Assembly (NCBI GenBank): GCA_030607635.1
Contig: JAUWJP010000036.1
Coordinates: forward strand, 1-10,294
DNA: 10,294 nt
Direction: 5' to 3'
Origin: Candidatus Aminicenantota bacterium
GTDB taxonomy: Bacteria > Acidobacteriota > Aminicenantia > Aminicenantales > Aminicenantaceae
Below are positions 1-6,475 of this stretch, piece after piece (the stretch's first letter is position 1; each line of letters starts with the position of its first letter). The position numbers were made by a program, and so were the translations under genes. The notes beneath the pieces were generated by a model. That model worked only from the letters and a program-made list of their open reading frames with translations, was not told the origin of the DNA and ran no database searches.

Positions 1-177
1 CGAGATTTCCATTTTGAAAAAGAGACCGTTATGGTTGCACCAGCCCAGGGATTCTATTGTACGCCTGGCAAAGGCAAGGATGAAGTACGAATAGCCTATG
101 TGCTTAAAGAGCACGAGTTAAGGCGAGCTATCGTCGTTTTTAAAGAAGGTCTCAATAAATACTTGAGTATTTTTTAA
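1..177 (+). CDS. Class I/II aminotransferase, C-terminal fragment
   Basis: The first 58 codons are open from the window edge to a TAA, so only the C-terminus of this protein is visible. The tail contains APAQGFY, then TPGKGKDEVRIAYVL, and ends in a helix-like stretch (RRAIVVFKEGLNKYL). This matches the end of fold-type I PLP aminotransferases of the aspartate/aromatic aminotransferase family, where the Arg of the 'VRIAY' segment usually binds the substrate alpha-carboxylate. The PLP-binding lysine and the rest of the enzyme lie outside the window, so substrate specificity cannot be assigned. The stop is followed two bases later by the ATG of the rhodanese gene, which suggests one transcript with translational coupling. 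A short AT-rich inverted repeat (AAATACT/AGTATTT, 157-172) lies inside the last codons. Confidence 0.85.
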   Translation, partial: RDFHFEKETVMVAPAQGFYCTPGKGKDEVRIAYVLKEHELRRAIVVFKEGLNKYLSIF

Positions 178-179
178 TA

Positions 180-668
180 ATGGCGCTAAAAAAACTTCTT
201 AAACAGGTCGTTCTCATCCTGTTTTTGAGCTTAATCATAGGACTTGGGATAAATTTCTCTTTGATAAAAAAATACTTTCAAGGAGATTTTCAATTCGGAT
301 TTATTTCTTTAGAGAAATATGATTCGATTGCGTTCATCACGCTGGGAGAAGCAGAGGGGCTTTTTTCAGAGGAGGAAGCTCTTTTTATCGACAGCCGGCT
401 TAAGGAGGCTTTCCAAACAGGACACATCCTGGGAGCTGTGAACATTCCCTTTGAGGAATACAAAGAGGAAGAGGCCTTAGATCTGATTTTCCTTCCGCCT
501 GAAGGAACCGTAGTCGTTTACTGTGATGGGAGTGAATGCAATTCGAGTCTGGAGTTAGCTAAAGTTCTTCACCAGAAGGGCCTTAGAAATATCAAAATCT
601 TTTTCGGCGGCTGGATTGAGTGGACAAGGGAAGGGCTGCCTGTATCTTCGGAAAATGATCCGCAATAA
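180..668 (+). CDS. Membrane-anchored single-domain rhodanese
   Basis: The 162-residue protein has an N-terminal hydrophobic helix (about residues 9-29) after a short lysine-rich start, so it is probably anchored with the catalytic domain on the extracytoplasmic side. A rhodanese fold follows (about 55-155): the D-S-R motif (71-73), GHILGAVNIP (81-90), and VVVYC with the presumed persulfide-carrying Cys115 heading a loop CDGSEC that holds a second Cys120, then GGW near 143-145. Rhodaneses carry sulfane sulfur on the loop cysteine; the second cysteine five residues on might allow disulfide chemistry, which is inference. The ATG lies two bases after the upstream stop with no clear Shine-Dalgarno site, consistent with coupling to the aminotransferase. 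The 3' end overlaps the next gene by 14 bp. Family is confident; substrate and partner are not known. Confidence 0.88.
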   Translation: MALKKLLKQVVLILFLSLIIGLGINFSLIKKYFQGDFQFGFISLEKYDSIAFITLGEAEGLFSEEEALFIDSRLKEAFQTGHILGAVNIPFEEYKEEEALDLIFLPPEGTVVVYCDGSECNSSLELAKVLHQKGLRNIKIFFGGWIEWTREGLPVSSENDPQ

Positions 669-1080
669 ATATATTCTCATTACTTTCCGGCTTGTTGTGG
701 GCGGAGTGTTTATTTGGGCCGGGCTTTTAAAGATATTCGATCCTCTGGGATTCGCACAGAACATCGCGAACTATAGAATTTTTCCGGAAGGAATTTCCTT
801 TTTCCTGGCACTTGTCCTGCCGTGGATAGAAGTCATCTGTGGGGTATTCTTAATCTTGGGGATATTCCGCTCTGCCAGCACTCTTCTCCTTTCAGGCTTC
901 CTGGCGGTTTTTCTAGTCCTGATTACTGTCACCATTATAAGAGGGATAGATATCGACTGCGGCTGCTTTGGCAGTCTAAGCAGAAAAGTGGATTATAAAT
1001 TGATACTAGAGGACAGCATTTTGCTCTTTTTTTCTCTAAATATATATTTTTCTCGCAAAGCGGTTCGGGTCAAATTTTAA
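655..1080 (+). CDS. MauE/DoxX-family redox-associated membrane protein
   Basis: From the ATG at 655 the product is 141 residues with four predicted membrane helices (about 6-27, 48-71, 74-95 and 116-132). The family signature is the F-I-W-A-G-L-L-K segment in helix 1 and a Cys-x-Cys pair (Cys102, Cys104) in D-C-G-C-F-G just after helix 3. MauE/DoxX-like proteins are linked to disulfide or thiol chemistry in the envelope; MauE itself is needed for methylamine dehydrogenase maturation, but no mau genes are here. An upstream TTG at 616 would extend the frame by 13 residues with no membrane or motif content, so the ATG is preferred; it overlaps the rhodanese 3' end by 14 bp. The overlap suggests obligate co-expression, probably as a thiol/sulfur relay. 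Specific role is inferred. Confidence 0.82.
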   Translation: MIRNKYILITFRLVVGGVFIWAGLLKIFDPLGFAQNIANYRIFPEGISFFLALVLPWIEVICGVFLILGIFRSASTLLLSGFLAVFLVLITVTIIRGIDIDCGCFGSLSRKVDYKLILEDSILLFFSLNIYFSRKAVRVKF

Positions 1081-1085
1081 TAATT

Positions 1086-1098
1086 GGGGCCTGGCCCC
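1086..1098. repeat. GC-rich palindrome (REP-like copy 1)
   Basis: GGGGCC and GGCCCC are perfect inverted arms around a single T, with a further T/A pair outside. The element begins 5 bp after the MauE-like stop codon. There is no T-run after it, so it is not a classical Rho-independent terminator. It resembles the palindrome at 5111-5126, and both are followed by a CCAT and then an ATTGT...CCT stretch, so they may be diverged copies of one small dispersed repeat. Confidence 0.5.
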
Positions 1099-1135
1099 AT
1101 TAATTCCATTGTCCTAGGTAAGGTTTATTTCCAGC

Positions 1136-1171
1136 TTGACAACTTTAGTTCATAGGGGTTACATGTATACT
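1136..1171 (+). promoter_or_regulatory. Putative promoter region for ppdK
   Basis: A perfect TTGACA (1136-1141) and a TATACT (1166-1171) lie upstream of ppdK, but they are 24 bp apart, too far for one sigma-70 promoter. TTGACA could pair with the poorer TTACAT (1159-1164, 17-bp spacer), or TATACT could act with a weak -35 such as TTTAGT (1144-1149, 16-bp spacer). A promoter here is likely because the spacer separates ppdK from the preceding gene set, but the exact hexamers are uncertain. Confidence 0.35.
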
Positions 1172-1185
1172 CTTAATTTATTCCT

Positions 1186-1193
1186 AAGAGGAG
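1186..1193 (+). promoter_or_regulatory. Ribosome binding site of ppdK
   Basis: AAGAGGAG is a strong Shine-Dalgarno match ending 7 nt before the ATG at 1201. The same 7-nt spacing recurs at the M20, TPR/SLH and cutA starts in this window, which helps choose those starts. Confidence 0.75.
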
Positions 1194-1200
1194 TAGAAAA

Positions 1201-3921
1201 ATGACAAAAAAATATGTGTACTTTTTCGGAAAAGGTAACGCCGAAGGCGACAAAGATATGAAAGATATCCTTGGAGGAAAGGGAGCGAACCTGGCTGAGA
1301 TGGCGGGAATAGGACTGCCAGTTCCTGCTGGATTTACTGTTTCCACAGAAGTTTGTAGCTCCTTTGCTAAGTTGGGGAACAAAATTCCCTATGAAGTTGA
1401 AGAAGAAATACTTCTTAATCTGAAAAAATTAGAGGATATTACCCAGCAAAAATTCGGAGGTAAAGTAAATCCACTTCTCGTTTCTGTCCGTTCAGGAGCA
1501 AAGTTTTCCATGCCTGGAATGATGGATACAGTTTTGAACCTTGGTCTGAATGACAAGATGCTTGAACCTTTGACCAACAAGAGTGGAGACAGGAGATTCG
1601 CCTTGGATTGTTATCGCCGGCTAATTCATATGTTTGGGGATGTAGTCTTGGGAATTCCCAAAAGAAGATTCGAAGAAATCCTGAGAGAGAAAAAGAAAGA
1701 AAAAAAGGTCGTCAAAGATTTTGAACTATCTGAGGAGGTTCTGGAAGGGCTTATTTCTGATTATAAAAATCTAATCAAGAAAAATACAGGAAAAGAATTT
1801 CCCCAGGATGTCATAGAACAGCTACTGATGGCCATTTCCGCTGTATTTGAATCATGGAACAACCCCCGAGCCAGGACCTACCGTCGCTTGAATTACATTC
1901 CCGATGACTTGGGCACGGCGGTAAATATTCAACAGATGGTCTTTGGAAACATCGGAGAAAAATCAGCCACAGGAGTTGGATTTACCAGAAATCCTGCCTC
2001 CGGAGAAAAAGAGCTATTCGGCGAATATCTCTTTAATGCTCAAGGTGAAGATGTTGTAGCTGGCATTCGGACTCCTTTTCCCCTTGAATCCCTGGAGAAA
2101 AAGATGACCGCAGCCTACAAAGAATTAAAAGAAATTACAACCAGATTGGAGAAGCACTACCGAGATGTTCAGGATTTTGAATTTACGATTCAGGAGGAAA
2201 AACTTTACATGCTGCAGACAAGAAGCGGCAAAAGAACAGGGATGGCAGCTGTAAAGATTGCTGTAGATATGGTGGAAGAGGGATTGGTTAGTAAAGAAGA
2301 AGCTCTTCTGATGATAGAGCCTGAAGCTTTAAACCAGCTTCTCCATCCTGTATTTGATGCAGAGGAAAAGGGAAAACATCAGGTTCTTGCTCGCGGGCTT
2401 GCCGCTTCCCCTGGTGCTGCTGCAGGGCAAGCGGTGTTTACAGCGGATGAAGCTGTCGAATGGGAAAGAAAGGGGAAAAAGGTCATATTAGTCAGGGAAG
2501 AGACATCTCCTGACGACATTCATGGAATGAGCGCTTCTCAAGGTATCCTGACTGCAACTGGTGGAATGACTTCCCATGCAGCAGTTGTGGGAAGACAGAT
2601 GGGAAAACCTTCTGTGGTTGGATGCGGAGAAATAAAACCAGAGGAAGCAAAAAGATTCTTTAATGTAGGGAAAACGAAAGTAAAAGAAGGGGACTGGATT
2701 TCAATTGATGGAACTTCAGGAGAAGTTCTTCACAGTCAGATACCAACCCAGCCTTCTGAAATCATCCAGGTCATCCGGGGAGACAAGAAACCTAAGGAAT
2801 CTAAAATTTACCAGGATTTCATAAAATTACTTTTTTGGGCTGACCAGGTAAAAAAATTAAAAGTTCGAGCCAACGCAGATACGCCTGAGGATGCCAGGAT
2901 AGCTCTTGCTTTTGGGGCAGAAGGCATCGGCTTGGCCCGGACTGAGCATATGTTTTTTGCCAGGGAAAGGCTTCCGTTTATTAAAGAAATGATCCTCTCT
3001 GAAACCGAGGAGGAAAGAAAAAAAGCCTTAAGCAAGCTTTTACCGTTCCAGAAGAAAGATTTTTATGGCTTGTTCAGAGAGATGAGGGGACATCCCGTAA
3101 CCATCCGCACGCTCGACCCACCCCTTCATGAATTTTTACCGCGTAAAGAAGATCTTATGGTTGAGATAGCCGTGTTGAAAGCCAGGAAGAGCAAAGAGAA
3201 GGAGAAGAAAGTCCAAGAGTTGGAGAAACTGCTGGGGCGCGTCAAAGCCCTCTCTGAGTTTAATCCTATGCTTGGACACAGAGGCTGCCGCTTGGGAATT
3301 TCTTATCCTGAAATTATTGAGATGCAGGTTACCGCCATTTTTGAAGCTGTTTGCCAATTGGCAAAGGAAAGGCAAAAAGTATACCCTGAAATTATGATTC
3401 CTCTTGTTGGGACTAAGGAAGAGCTTGCCAACCAGAAGAAAATTACACTACGGGTTGCCGAAGAAGTGATGGAGAAGAATAAGGTCAAGATTGAATATTC
3501 AGTAGGGACTATGATAGAGATTCCAAGAGCTGCCATCACTGCTGATGAAATTGCAGAGGAAGCTGAATTTTTCTCTTTTGGAACGAATGACCTGACACAG
3601 ACAATTTATGGTCTTTCCCGCGATGATGGAGCTGGGTTTCTTGCTCATTATCTGGCTCTTGGGATCTGGAAGAGTAATCCATTTGAGACCGTAGACATTG
3701 AAGGAGTGGGTGAGATCATGAAAATGGCTGTTGAGAAGGGACGAAAGACAAGGCCCGACTTAAAGATCGGTATTTGTGGTGTTCATGGAGGGGATCCACG
3801 TTCTATTTTCTTCTGTCATAAGATCGGCCTCACTTATGTGAGCTGTTCTGCCTATCAGGTTCCGATTGCTCGTCTGGCCGCAGCTCAAATTACTTTAATG
3901 GAGAAAGCCAAAAGCTCTTGA
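1201..3921 (+). CDS. ppdK: Pyruvate, phosphate dikinase
   Basis: PPDK interconverts ATP + pyruvate + phosphate and AMP + PEP + pyrophosphate in the cytoplasm, linking glycolysis and gluconeogenesis. The 906-residue product is full length (family about 875-900). The N-terminal ATP-grasp part has GGKGANLAEM, VSVRSGAKFSMPGMMDT and the Y-R-R/D-D-L-G-T-A region. The swivelling phosphohistidine domain has GGMTSHAAVVGRQMGKPSVVG with catalytic His459. The TIM-barrel PEP/pyruvate domain has Arg580 (G-L-A-R-T-E-H-M-F), Arg636 (I-R-T-L-D-P-P), Glu773 (G-T-M-I-E-I-P-R), F-G-T-N-D-L-T-Q and Cys859. These line up with His455, Arg561, Arg617, Glu745 and Cys831 of the Clostridium symbiosum enzyme, with about nine extra residues in a lysine-rich stretch near 660-680. 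Oddity: the usual C-G-E-H-G-G reads C-G-V-H-G-G. The gene is monocistronic in appearance, with its own spacer, strong RBS and a minus-strand gene downstream. Confidence 0.97.
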   Translation: MTKKYVYFFGKGNAEGDKDMKDILGGKGANLAEMAGIGLPVPAGFTVSTEVCSSFAKLGNKIPYEVEEEILLNLKKLEDITQQKFGGKVNPLLVSVRSGAKFSMPGMMDTVLNLGLNDKMLEPLTNKSGDRRFALDCYRRLIHMFGDVVLGIPKRRFEEILREKKKEKKVVKDFELSEEVLEGLISDYKNLIKKNTGKEFPQDVIEQLLMAISAVFESWNNPRARTYRRLNYIPDDLGTAVNIQQMVFGNIGEKSATGVGFTRNPASGEKELFGEYLFNAQGEDVVAGIRTPFPLESLEKKMTAAYKELKEITTRLEKHYRDVQDFEFTIQEEKLYMLQTRSGKRTGMAAVKIAVDMVEEGLVSKEEALLMIEPEALNQLLHPVFDAEEKGKHQVLARGLAASPGAAAGQAVFTADEAVEWERKGKKVILVREETSPDDIHGMSASQGILTATGGMTSHAAVVGRQMGKPSVVGCGEIKPEEAKRFFNVGKTKVKEGDWISIDGTSGEVLHSQIPTQPSEIIQVIRGDKKPKESKIYQDFIKLLFWADQVKKLKVRANADTPEDARIALAFGAEGIGLARTEHMFFARERLPFIKEMILSETEEERKKALSKLLPFQKKDFYGLFREMRGHPVTIRTLDPPLHEFLPRKEDLMVEIAVLKARKSKEKEKKVQELEKLLGRVKALSEFNPMLGHRGCRLGISYPEIIEMQVTAIFEAVCQLAKERQKVYPEIMIPLVGTKEELANQKKITLRVAEEVMEKNKVKIEYSVGTMIEIPRAAITADEIAEEAEFFSFGTNDLTQTIYGLSRDDGAGFLAHYLALGIWKSNPFETVDIEGVGEIMKMAVEKGRKTRPDLKIGICGVHGGDPRSIFFCHKIGLTYVSCSAYQVPIARLAAAQITLMEKAKSS

Positions 3922-4001
3922 TAATTGGTCACGGGTAGTGGGAAACTTCAATATTTTATACAGAACCTTATTTCTGATCTAAGAAGAGCGAAACAATAAT
4001 A

Positions 4002-4057
4002 AAGCGGAACACTAACGCCTTCCCAGCCTATTTCCTTTTTAAGCGACACCTAACGCC
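4002..4057. repeat. Imperfect direct repeat around the proline-dehydrogenase-like 3' end
   Basis: AAGCGGAACACTAACGCCT (4002-4020) and AAGCGACACCTAACGCCT (4040-4057) are near-identical and about 39 bp apart; the sequence just beyond each copy (GCCTATTTCC against GGCTATCTTC) is also similar. The right copy contains the stop codon and last codons of the minus-strand gene, so the left copy looks like a decayed tandem duplicate of that gene's tail. The duplicate reads a similar ending plus TAG in a different frame. No hairpin or T-run is apparent in this 128-bp spacer (3922-4049). Confidence 0.5.
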
Positions 4058-4961
4058 TGCCGGCTATCTTCTGCAAAATATTCTTAAAAATGTAAGCAGC
4101 CATTGCCGGATTAGCAGCCAGTCTTCTTTTGCAGTAAGCTATGGCATATTTCCATTTTTCCGCAAACGGAACATAAAGGCGGAGAAGGATGCCGTTTTGA
4201 ATAAGCTCATCCTGAAAGGCTTGCCTGGGGACACCCATAAGCATCTGAACTTCGTATTGATCTTTTTTTATGTTCAGCTTATCGGCAATATTGATGGCTT
4301 CATTTATAACAGCTTCATCATGAGTGCCGATCTCAGGGTAATGCCCTTCCTTGAACAAAAGCTCAACCTGATGAAGCAGCTTTTTCTTCATTTCGGGCTT
4401 GCTCTGGAGGGCTATTTCTTTTGGTTCATTGTAGATGCCAATGCAAATGCGGATACGGGCGTTCAAACCCTTTAAAAATATTATGTCATCATCTGTACGA
4501 AAAAGACGGGATTGCAGCACTGTTCCAAAAGTCGGGTGATCCTTTTTCAAAGCACGGAAGATATCCAGTGTCATATCAGTAAAGGAATGATCCTCCATGT
4601 CAAGAGTTACCTTTATGTTATACTGCTCTGCTCGCCGGACAATTCCCTCAATTACTTTTTGACAGTTCTCTGTCCCACGGTGGCTTCCTAGCTGCGAGGG
4701 CTTTAAGGAAATGGTTGTATAATCCTGGCTACCCAGGGCATCGATAAGCCTTTCGTATACATCGACAGAGTACTGGACTTCCTCATCGCTTTCCAGCTCC
4801 TCACCCAGCAGGTCTATGGTGGAGCACACGCGTCTCTCATCCCATGACTTTTGGGCGGGATTCACTGCTGCTCCAATGCTGTCACCTGCTACATAGGGGC
4901 TGGCAAAAAGCTTGACCAGGGGAGTAGGGGCGAGGCTGATAACGAATTTCTTTAAATCCAT
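4050..4961 (-). CDS. Proline dehydrogenase (PRODH/PutA) family protein
   Basis: The 303-residue protein has the size of a monofunctional FAD-dependent PRODH, which oxidises proline to pyrroline-5-carboxylate and feeds electrons to quinone. Visible family motifs, in order, are S-T-I-D-L-L-G-E (47-54), T-I-S-L-K-P-S with Lys87, V-T-L-D-M-E-D-H (118-125), V-L-Q-S (148-151), the R-x-C-I-G-x-Y segment (171-177), G-T-H-D-E (212-216), E-V-Q-M-L-M-G (237-243), and L-Y-V-P-F followed by K-R-R-L-A-A-N-P (278-285). Two usual residues are changed: the Lys of 'KGAY' is Ile174, and the Glu of 'RRLxEN' is Ala283, although the Arg279-Arg280 pair remains. Substrate may therefore differ from proline. GGAAGG (4970-4975) lies 8 nt before the ATG. 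No pyrroline-5-carboxylate dehydrogenase gene is in the window. Fold is confident; exact substrate is not. Confidence 0.85.
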   Translation of the reverse strand: MDLKKFVISLAPTPLVKLFASPYVAGDSIGAAVNPAQKSWDERRVCSTIDLLGEELESDEEVQYSVDVYERLIDALGSQDYTTISLKPSQLGSHRGTENCQKVIEGIVRRAEQYNIKVTLDMEDHSFTDMTLDIFRALKKDHPTFGTVLQSRLFRTDDDIIFLKGLNARIRICIGIYNEPKEIALQSKPEMKKKLLHQVELLFKEGHYPEIGTHDEAVINEAINIADKLNIKKDQYEVQMLMGVPRQAFQDELIQNGILLRLYVPFAEKWKYAIAYCKRRLAANPAMAAYIFKNILQKIAGRR

Positions 4962-5000
4962 TTATGATACCTTCCAAACTTAAAAATCTTAAATTAGGCT

Positions 5001-5029
5001 TCTATAAAAACTACTTCATTTTTTAACAA
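5001..5029 (-). promoter_or_regulatory. Putative sigma-70 promoter of the PRODH-like gene
   Basis: On the minus strand TTGTTA (5024-5029) and TATAGA (5001-5006) are separated by exactly 17 bp. Each hexamer has four consensus matches. This would start transcription some 30 nt upstream of the ATG at 4961, leaving room for the GGAAGG site. The region is AT-rich, so chance matches are possible. Confidence 0.4.
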
Positions 5030-5110
5030 ACTTCAAGAAATAAATGTGGTCAGGAAACATCTCCAAATCCGTGATTGGAAAAGGTTTTGGGAAACAGCCT
5101 CGCTCCCTTA

Positions 5111-5126
5111 GGGTCAGACCTGACCC
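5111..5126. repeat. GC-rich palindrome (REP-like copy 2)
   Basis: GGGTCAG (5111-5117) and CTGACCC (5120-5126) are perfect 7-bp inverted arms around AC. The palindrome lies in the 212-bp divergent spacer (4962-5173) between the PRODH-like and histone-deacetylase-family genes. Downstream of the arms the sequence (CCAT, then ATTGTGTCCT) resembles what follows the palindrome at 1086-1098. There is no T-run, so it is not an obvious terminator. I see no other gene in this spacer. Confidence 0.55.
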
Positions 5127-5173
5127 CATAAAAAGTATTGTGTCCTTAGAATTATTTTGATATGTATTAAATC

Positions 5174-6127
5174 ATGTTTCTCTTGATAAAAATACTAAGG
5201 GCCTTCCGGAAGCAAATATTTCCTTTCAGGTTTATCTATAGCGATAATTATTGGGCTGACCTTGGTGAGCATGTTTTTCCTGTTGTGAAGTACAAGCTTG
5301 TCTACGAAGCCCTTCTTCGGCGGGGAGCAAAAAAAGAAAATTTTCTCTCTCCTCAGCTCGCCGGAGAGGAAGATCTCCTTCTTGTTCATACTCCAAAATA
5401 CCTGAAGAAATTGGAAACTGGAGATCTTTCTCATTCTGAGATATTAACCCTTGAGCTTCCATATTCTCCTGAACTTTTGAAATTTGCTTTCCTGTTTGTG
5501 GGAGGGACAATTCTTACTGCTGAAAAGGCATTAGAGGATGGATTAGCGGTGCATATTGGGAGAGGATTTCATCATGCTTTTCCTGACCATGGGGAAGGTT
5601 TTTGTGTTCTGAATGATGTGGCAGTTTCTTTAGAGAAAATGAAAAAGGAAGGGAAGGTCGAAAGGGCTATGGTGGTTGATTGTGACCTCCATCAGGGGAA
5701 TGGAAACGCTTTTATTTTTGCCAAAAAAGATTATGCCTTCACCTTTTCTATCCATCAAATGGATAATTATCCCGCCCAAAAGCCTTCAAGCTCTGTGGAT
5801 GTAGGCCTGTGGACCGGAGATGGAGACGAAAAATACCTGTCAAAGCTCCGTTCTAACTTTCCCCGGCTCTATCAAGATTTTCAACCTGATTTGATTTTTT
5901 ACCTTGCAGGAGCAGATCCTTATGAAAAGGATCAATTAGGAGGCTTGAGGTTGACTATTGAAGGTCTCAGAGAGCGAGACAGGATTGTGATTGAGGAAGC
6001 CCGTAAGTTACGTATTCCAGTGGCTATTCTTTTTGCGGGAGGTTATGCCACCCAGGTGAAGGATACCGCATCCATCCATCTTAATACAGTAAAAGTTGCC
6101 CAAAATATCCAGAGAAAATATTCTTAA
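5174..6127 (+). CDS. Histone deacetylase family (zinc amidohydrolase) protein
   Basis: This 317-residue protein belongs to the arginase/deacetylase fold, the bacterial class I/IV-like HDAC (acetoin utilisation AcuC, acetylpolyamine amidohydrolase) superfamily, which removes acyl groups from lysine or amines using Zn2+. The catalytic set is intact: the His133-His134 pair in G-F-H-H-A-F-P, G-E-G-F-C-V-L-N-D-V, zinc ligands Asp171 and His173 in D-C-D-L-H-Q-G-N-G, Asp248 in G-A-D-P-Y, the D-Q-L-G-G-L segment (253-258), and transition-state Tyr291 in A-G-G-Y. Whether it acts on acetyl-lysine, a polyamine or a small metabolite cannot be told. The first about 18 residues precede the usual domain start, and no Shine-Dalgarno site lies before the ATG, so the start is uncertain or the message is leaderless. 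It is divergent from the PRODH-like gene and its stop overlaps that of cutA. Confidence 0.9.
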   Translation: MFLLIKILRAFRKQIFPFRFIYSDNYWADLGEHVFPVVKYKLVYEALLRRGAKKENFLSPQLAGEEDLLLVHTPKYLKKLETGDLSHSEILTLELPYSPELLKFAFLFVGGTILTAEKALEDGLAVHIGRGFHHAFPDHGEGFCVLNDVAVSLEKMKKEGKVERAMVVDCDLHQGNGNAFIFAKKDYAFTFSIHQMDNYPAQKPSSSVDVGLWTGDGDEKYLSKLRSNFPRLYQDFQPDLIFYLAGADPYEKDQLGGLRLTIEGLRERDRIVIEEARKLRIPVAILFAGGYATQVKDTASIHLNTVKVAQNIQRKYS

Positions 6128-6444
6128 TCCTTTGTTTCTTTTTCTATCCAATTCAAATATTTTGTAGAGCCCTCAAGAAAGGGAAGAGCGACAATTTCTG
6201 AGACCTCATACGGATGAATCTCTTCTATCTTTTTTTCAAGGTCTGTGAAGAGGGTGGCTTTGGTTTTAATGAAGAGAATGTGTTCTTTTTCGTTTGAAAT
6301 TTTCCCCTGCCACCAGTAAAAGGATTGCGAAGCTGCGGAGACTGTCACGCAAGCAGACAGCCTTTCTTTTACTAACTGCTCGGCTATTGTATGGCCGGTC
6401 TTTTCATCTGGAACTGTTGTGAGAACAAGTATGTATTTATTCAA
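6124..6444 (-). CDS. cutA: CutA1-family divalent-ion tolerance protein
   Basis: The 106-residue product matches CutA over its whole length: the V-L-T-T-V-P-D-E strand with the following A-E-Q-L-V-K-E-R-L-S-A-C-V helix, the S-F-Y-W-W-Q-G-K loop, H-I-L-F-I-K-T, I-H-P-Y-E-V-S-E-I-V-A-L-P and the C-terminal Y-L-N-W-I. CutA forms very stable, ferredoxin-like trimers in the cytoplasm. It was named for copper tolerance in Escherichia coli, but its biochemical role is still unclear. The start is TTG, chosen because a perfect AAGGAGG lies 7 nt upstream and no ATG or GTG gives a sensible N-terminus. It ends convergently with the histone-deacetylase-family gene, with the two TAA stops sharing the four bases TTAA. 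It may be the last gene of the hflX-to-M20 group or be expressed separately, as a 116-bp spacer precedes it. Confidence 0.93.
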   Translation of the reverse strand: MNKYILVLTTVPDEKTGHTIAEQLVKERLSACVTVSAASQSFYWWQGKISNEKEHILFIKTKATLFTDLEKKIEEIHPYEVSEIVALPFLEGSTKYLNWIEKETKD

Positions 6445-6451
6445 TTTTTGG

Positions 6452-6458
6452 CCTCCTT
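6452..6458 (-). promoter_or_regulatory. Ribosome binding site fixing the cutA TTG start
   Basis: The minus strand reads AAGGAGG followed by 7 nt and then TTG. This is the best Shine-Dalgarno match in the window and the main reason for accepting a TTG initiator for cutA. Confidence 0.8.
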
Positions 6459-6475
6459 AACTGTTGGGAAATTTT

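Noticed and set aside
157..172. Hairpin AAATACT/AGTATTT as a terminator after the aminotransferase
   Set aside because: The stem is almost all A/T and lies within the coding end, and the next gene starts 8 bp later with likely coupling. It is too weak for an intrinsic terminator.
616..654. TTG at 616 as start of the MauE-like protein
   Set aside because: It would add 13 hydrophilic residues absent from the family pattern; the ATG at 655 places the first membrane helix near the N-terminus as usual.
4197..4475. 92-codon plus-strand open frame inside the PRODH-like gene
   Set aside because: It is antisense to well-conserved PRODH motifs, and its product is not recognisable.
5062..5079. Short imperfect hairpin TCCAAATC/GATTGGA in the divergent spacer
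   Set aside because: It has a bulged base, modest length and no partner elsewhere in the window; it could easily be chance.
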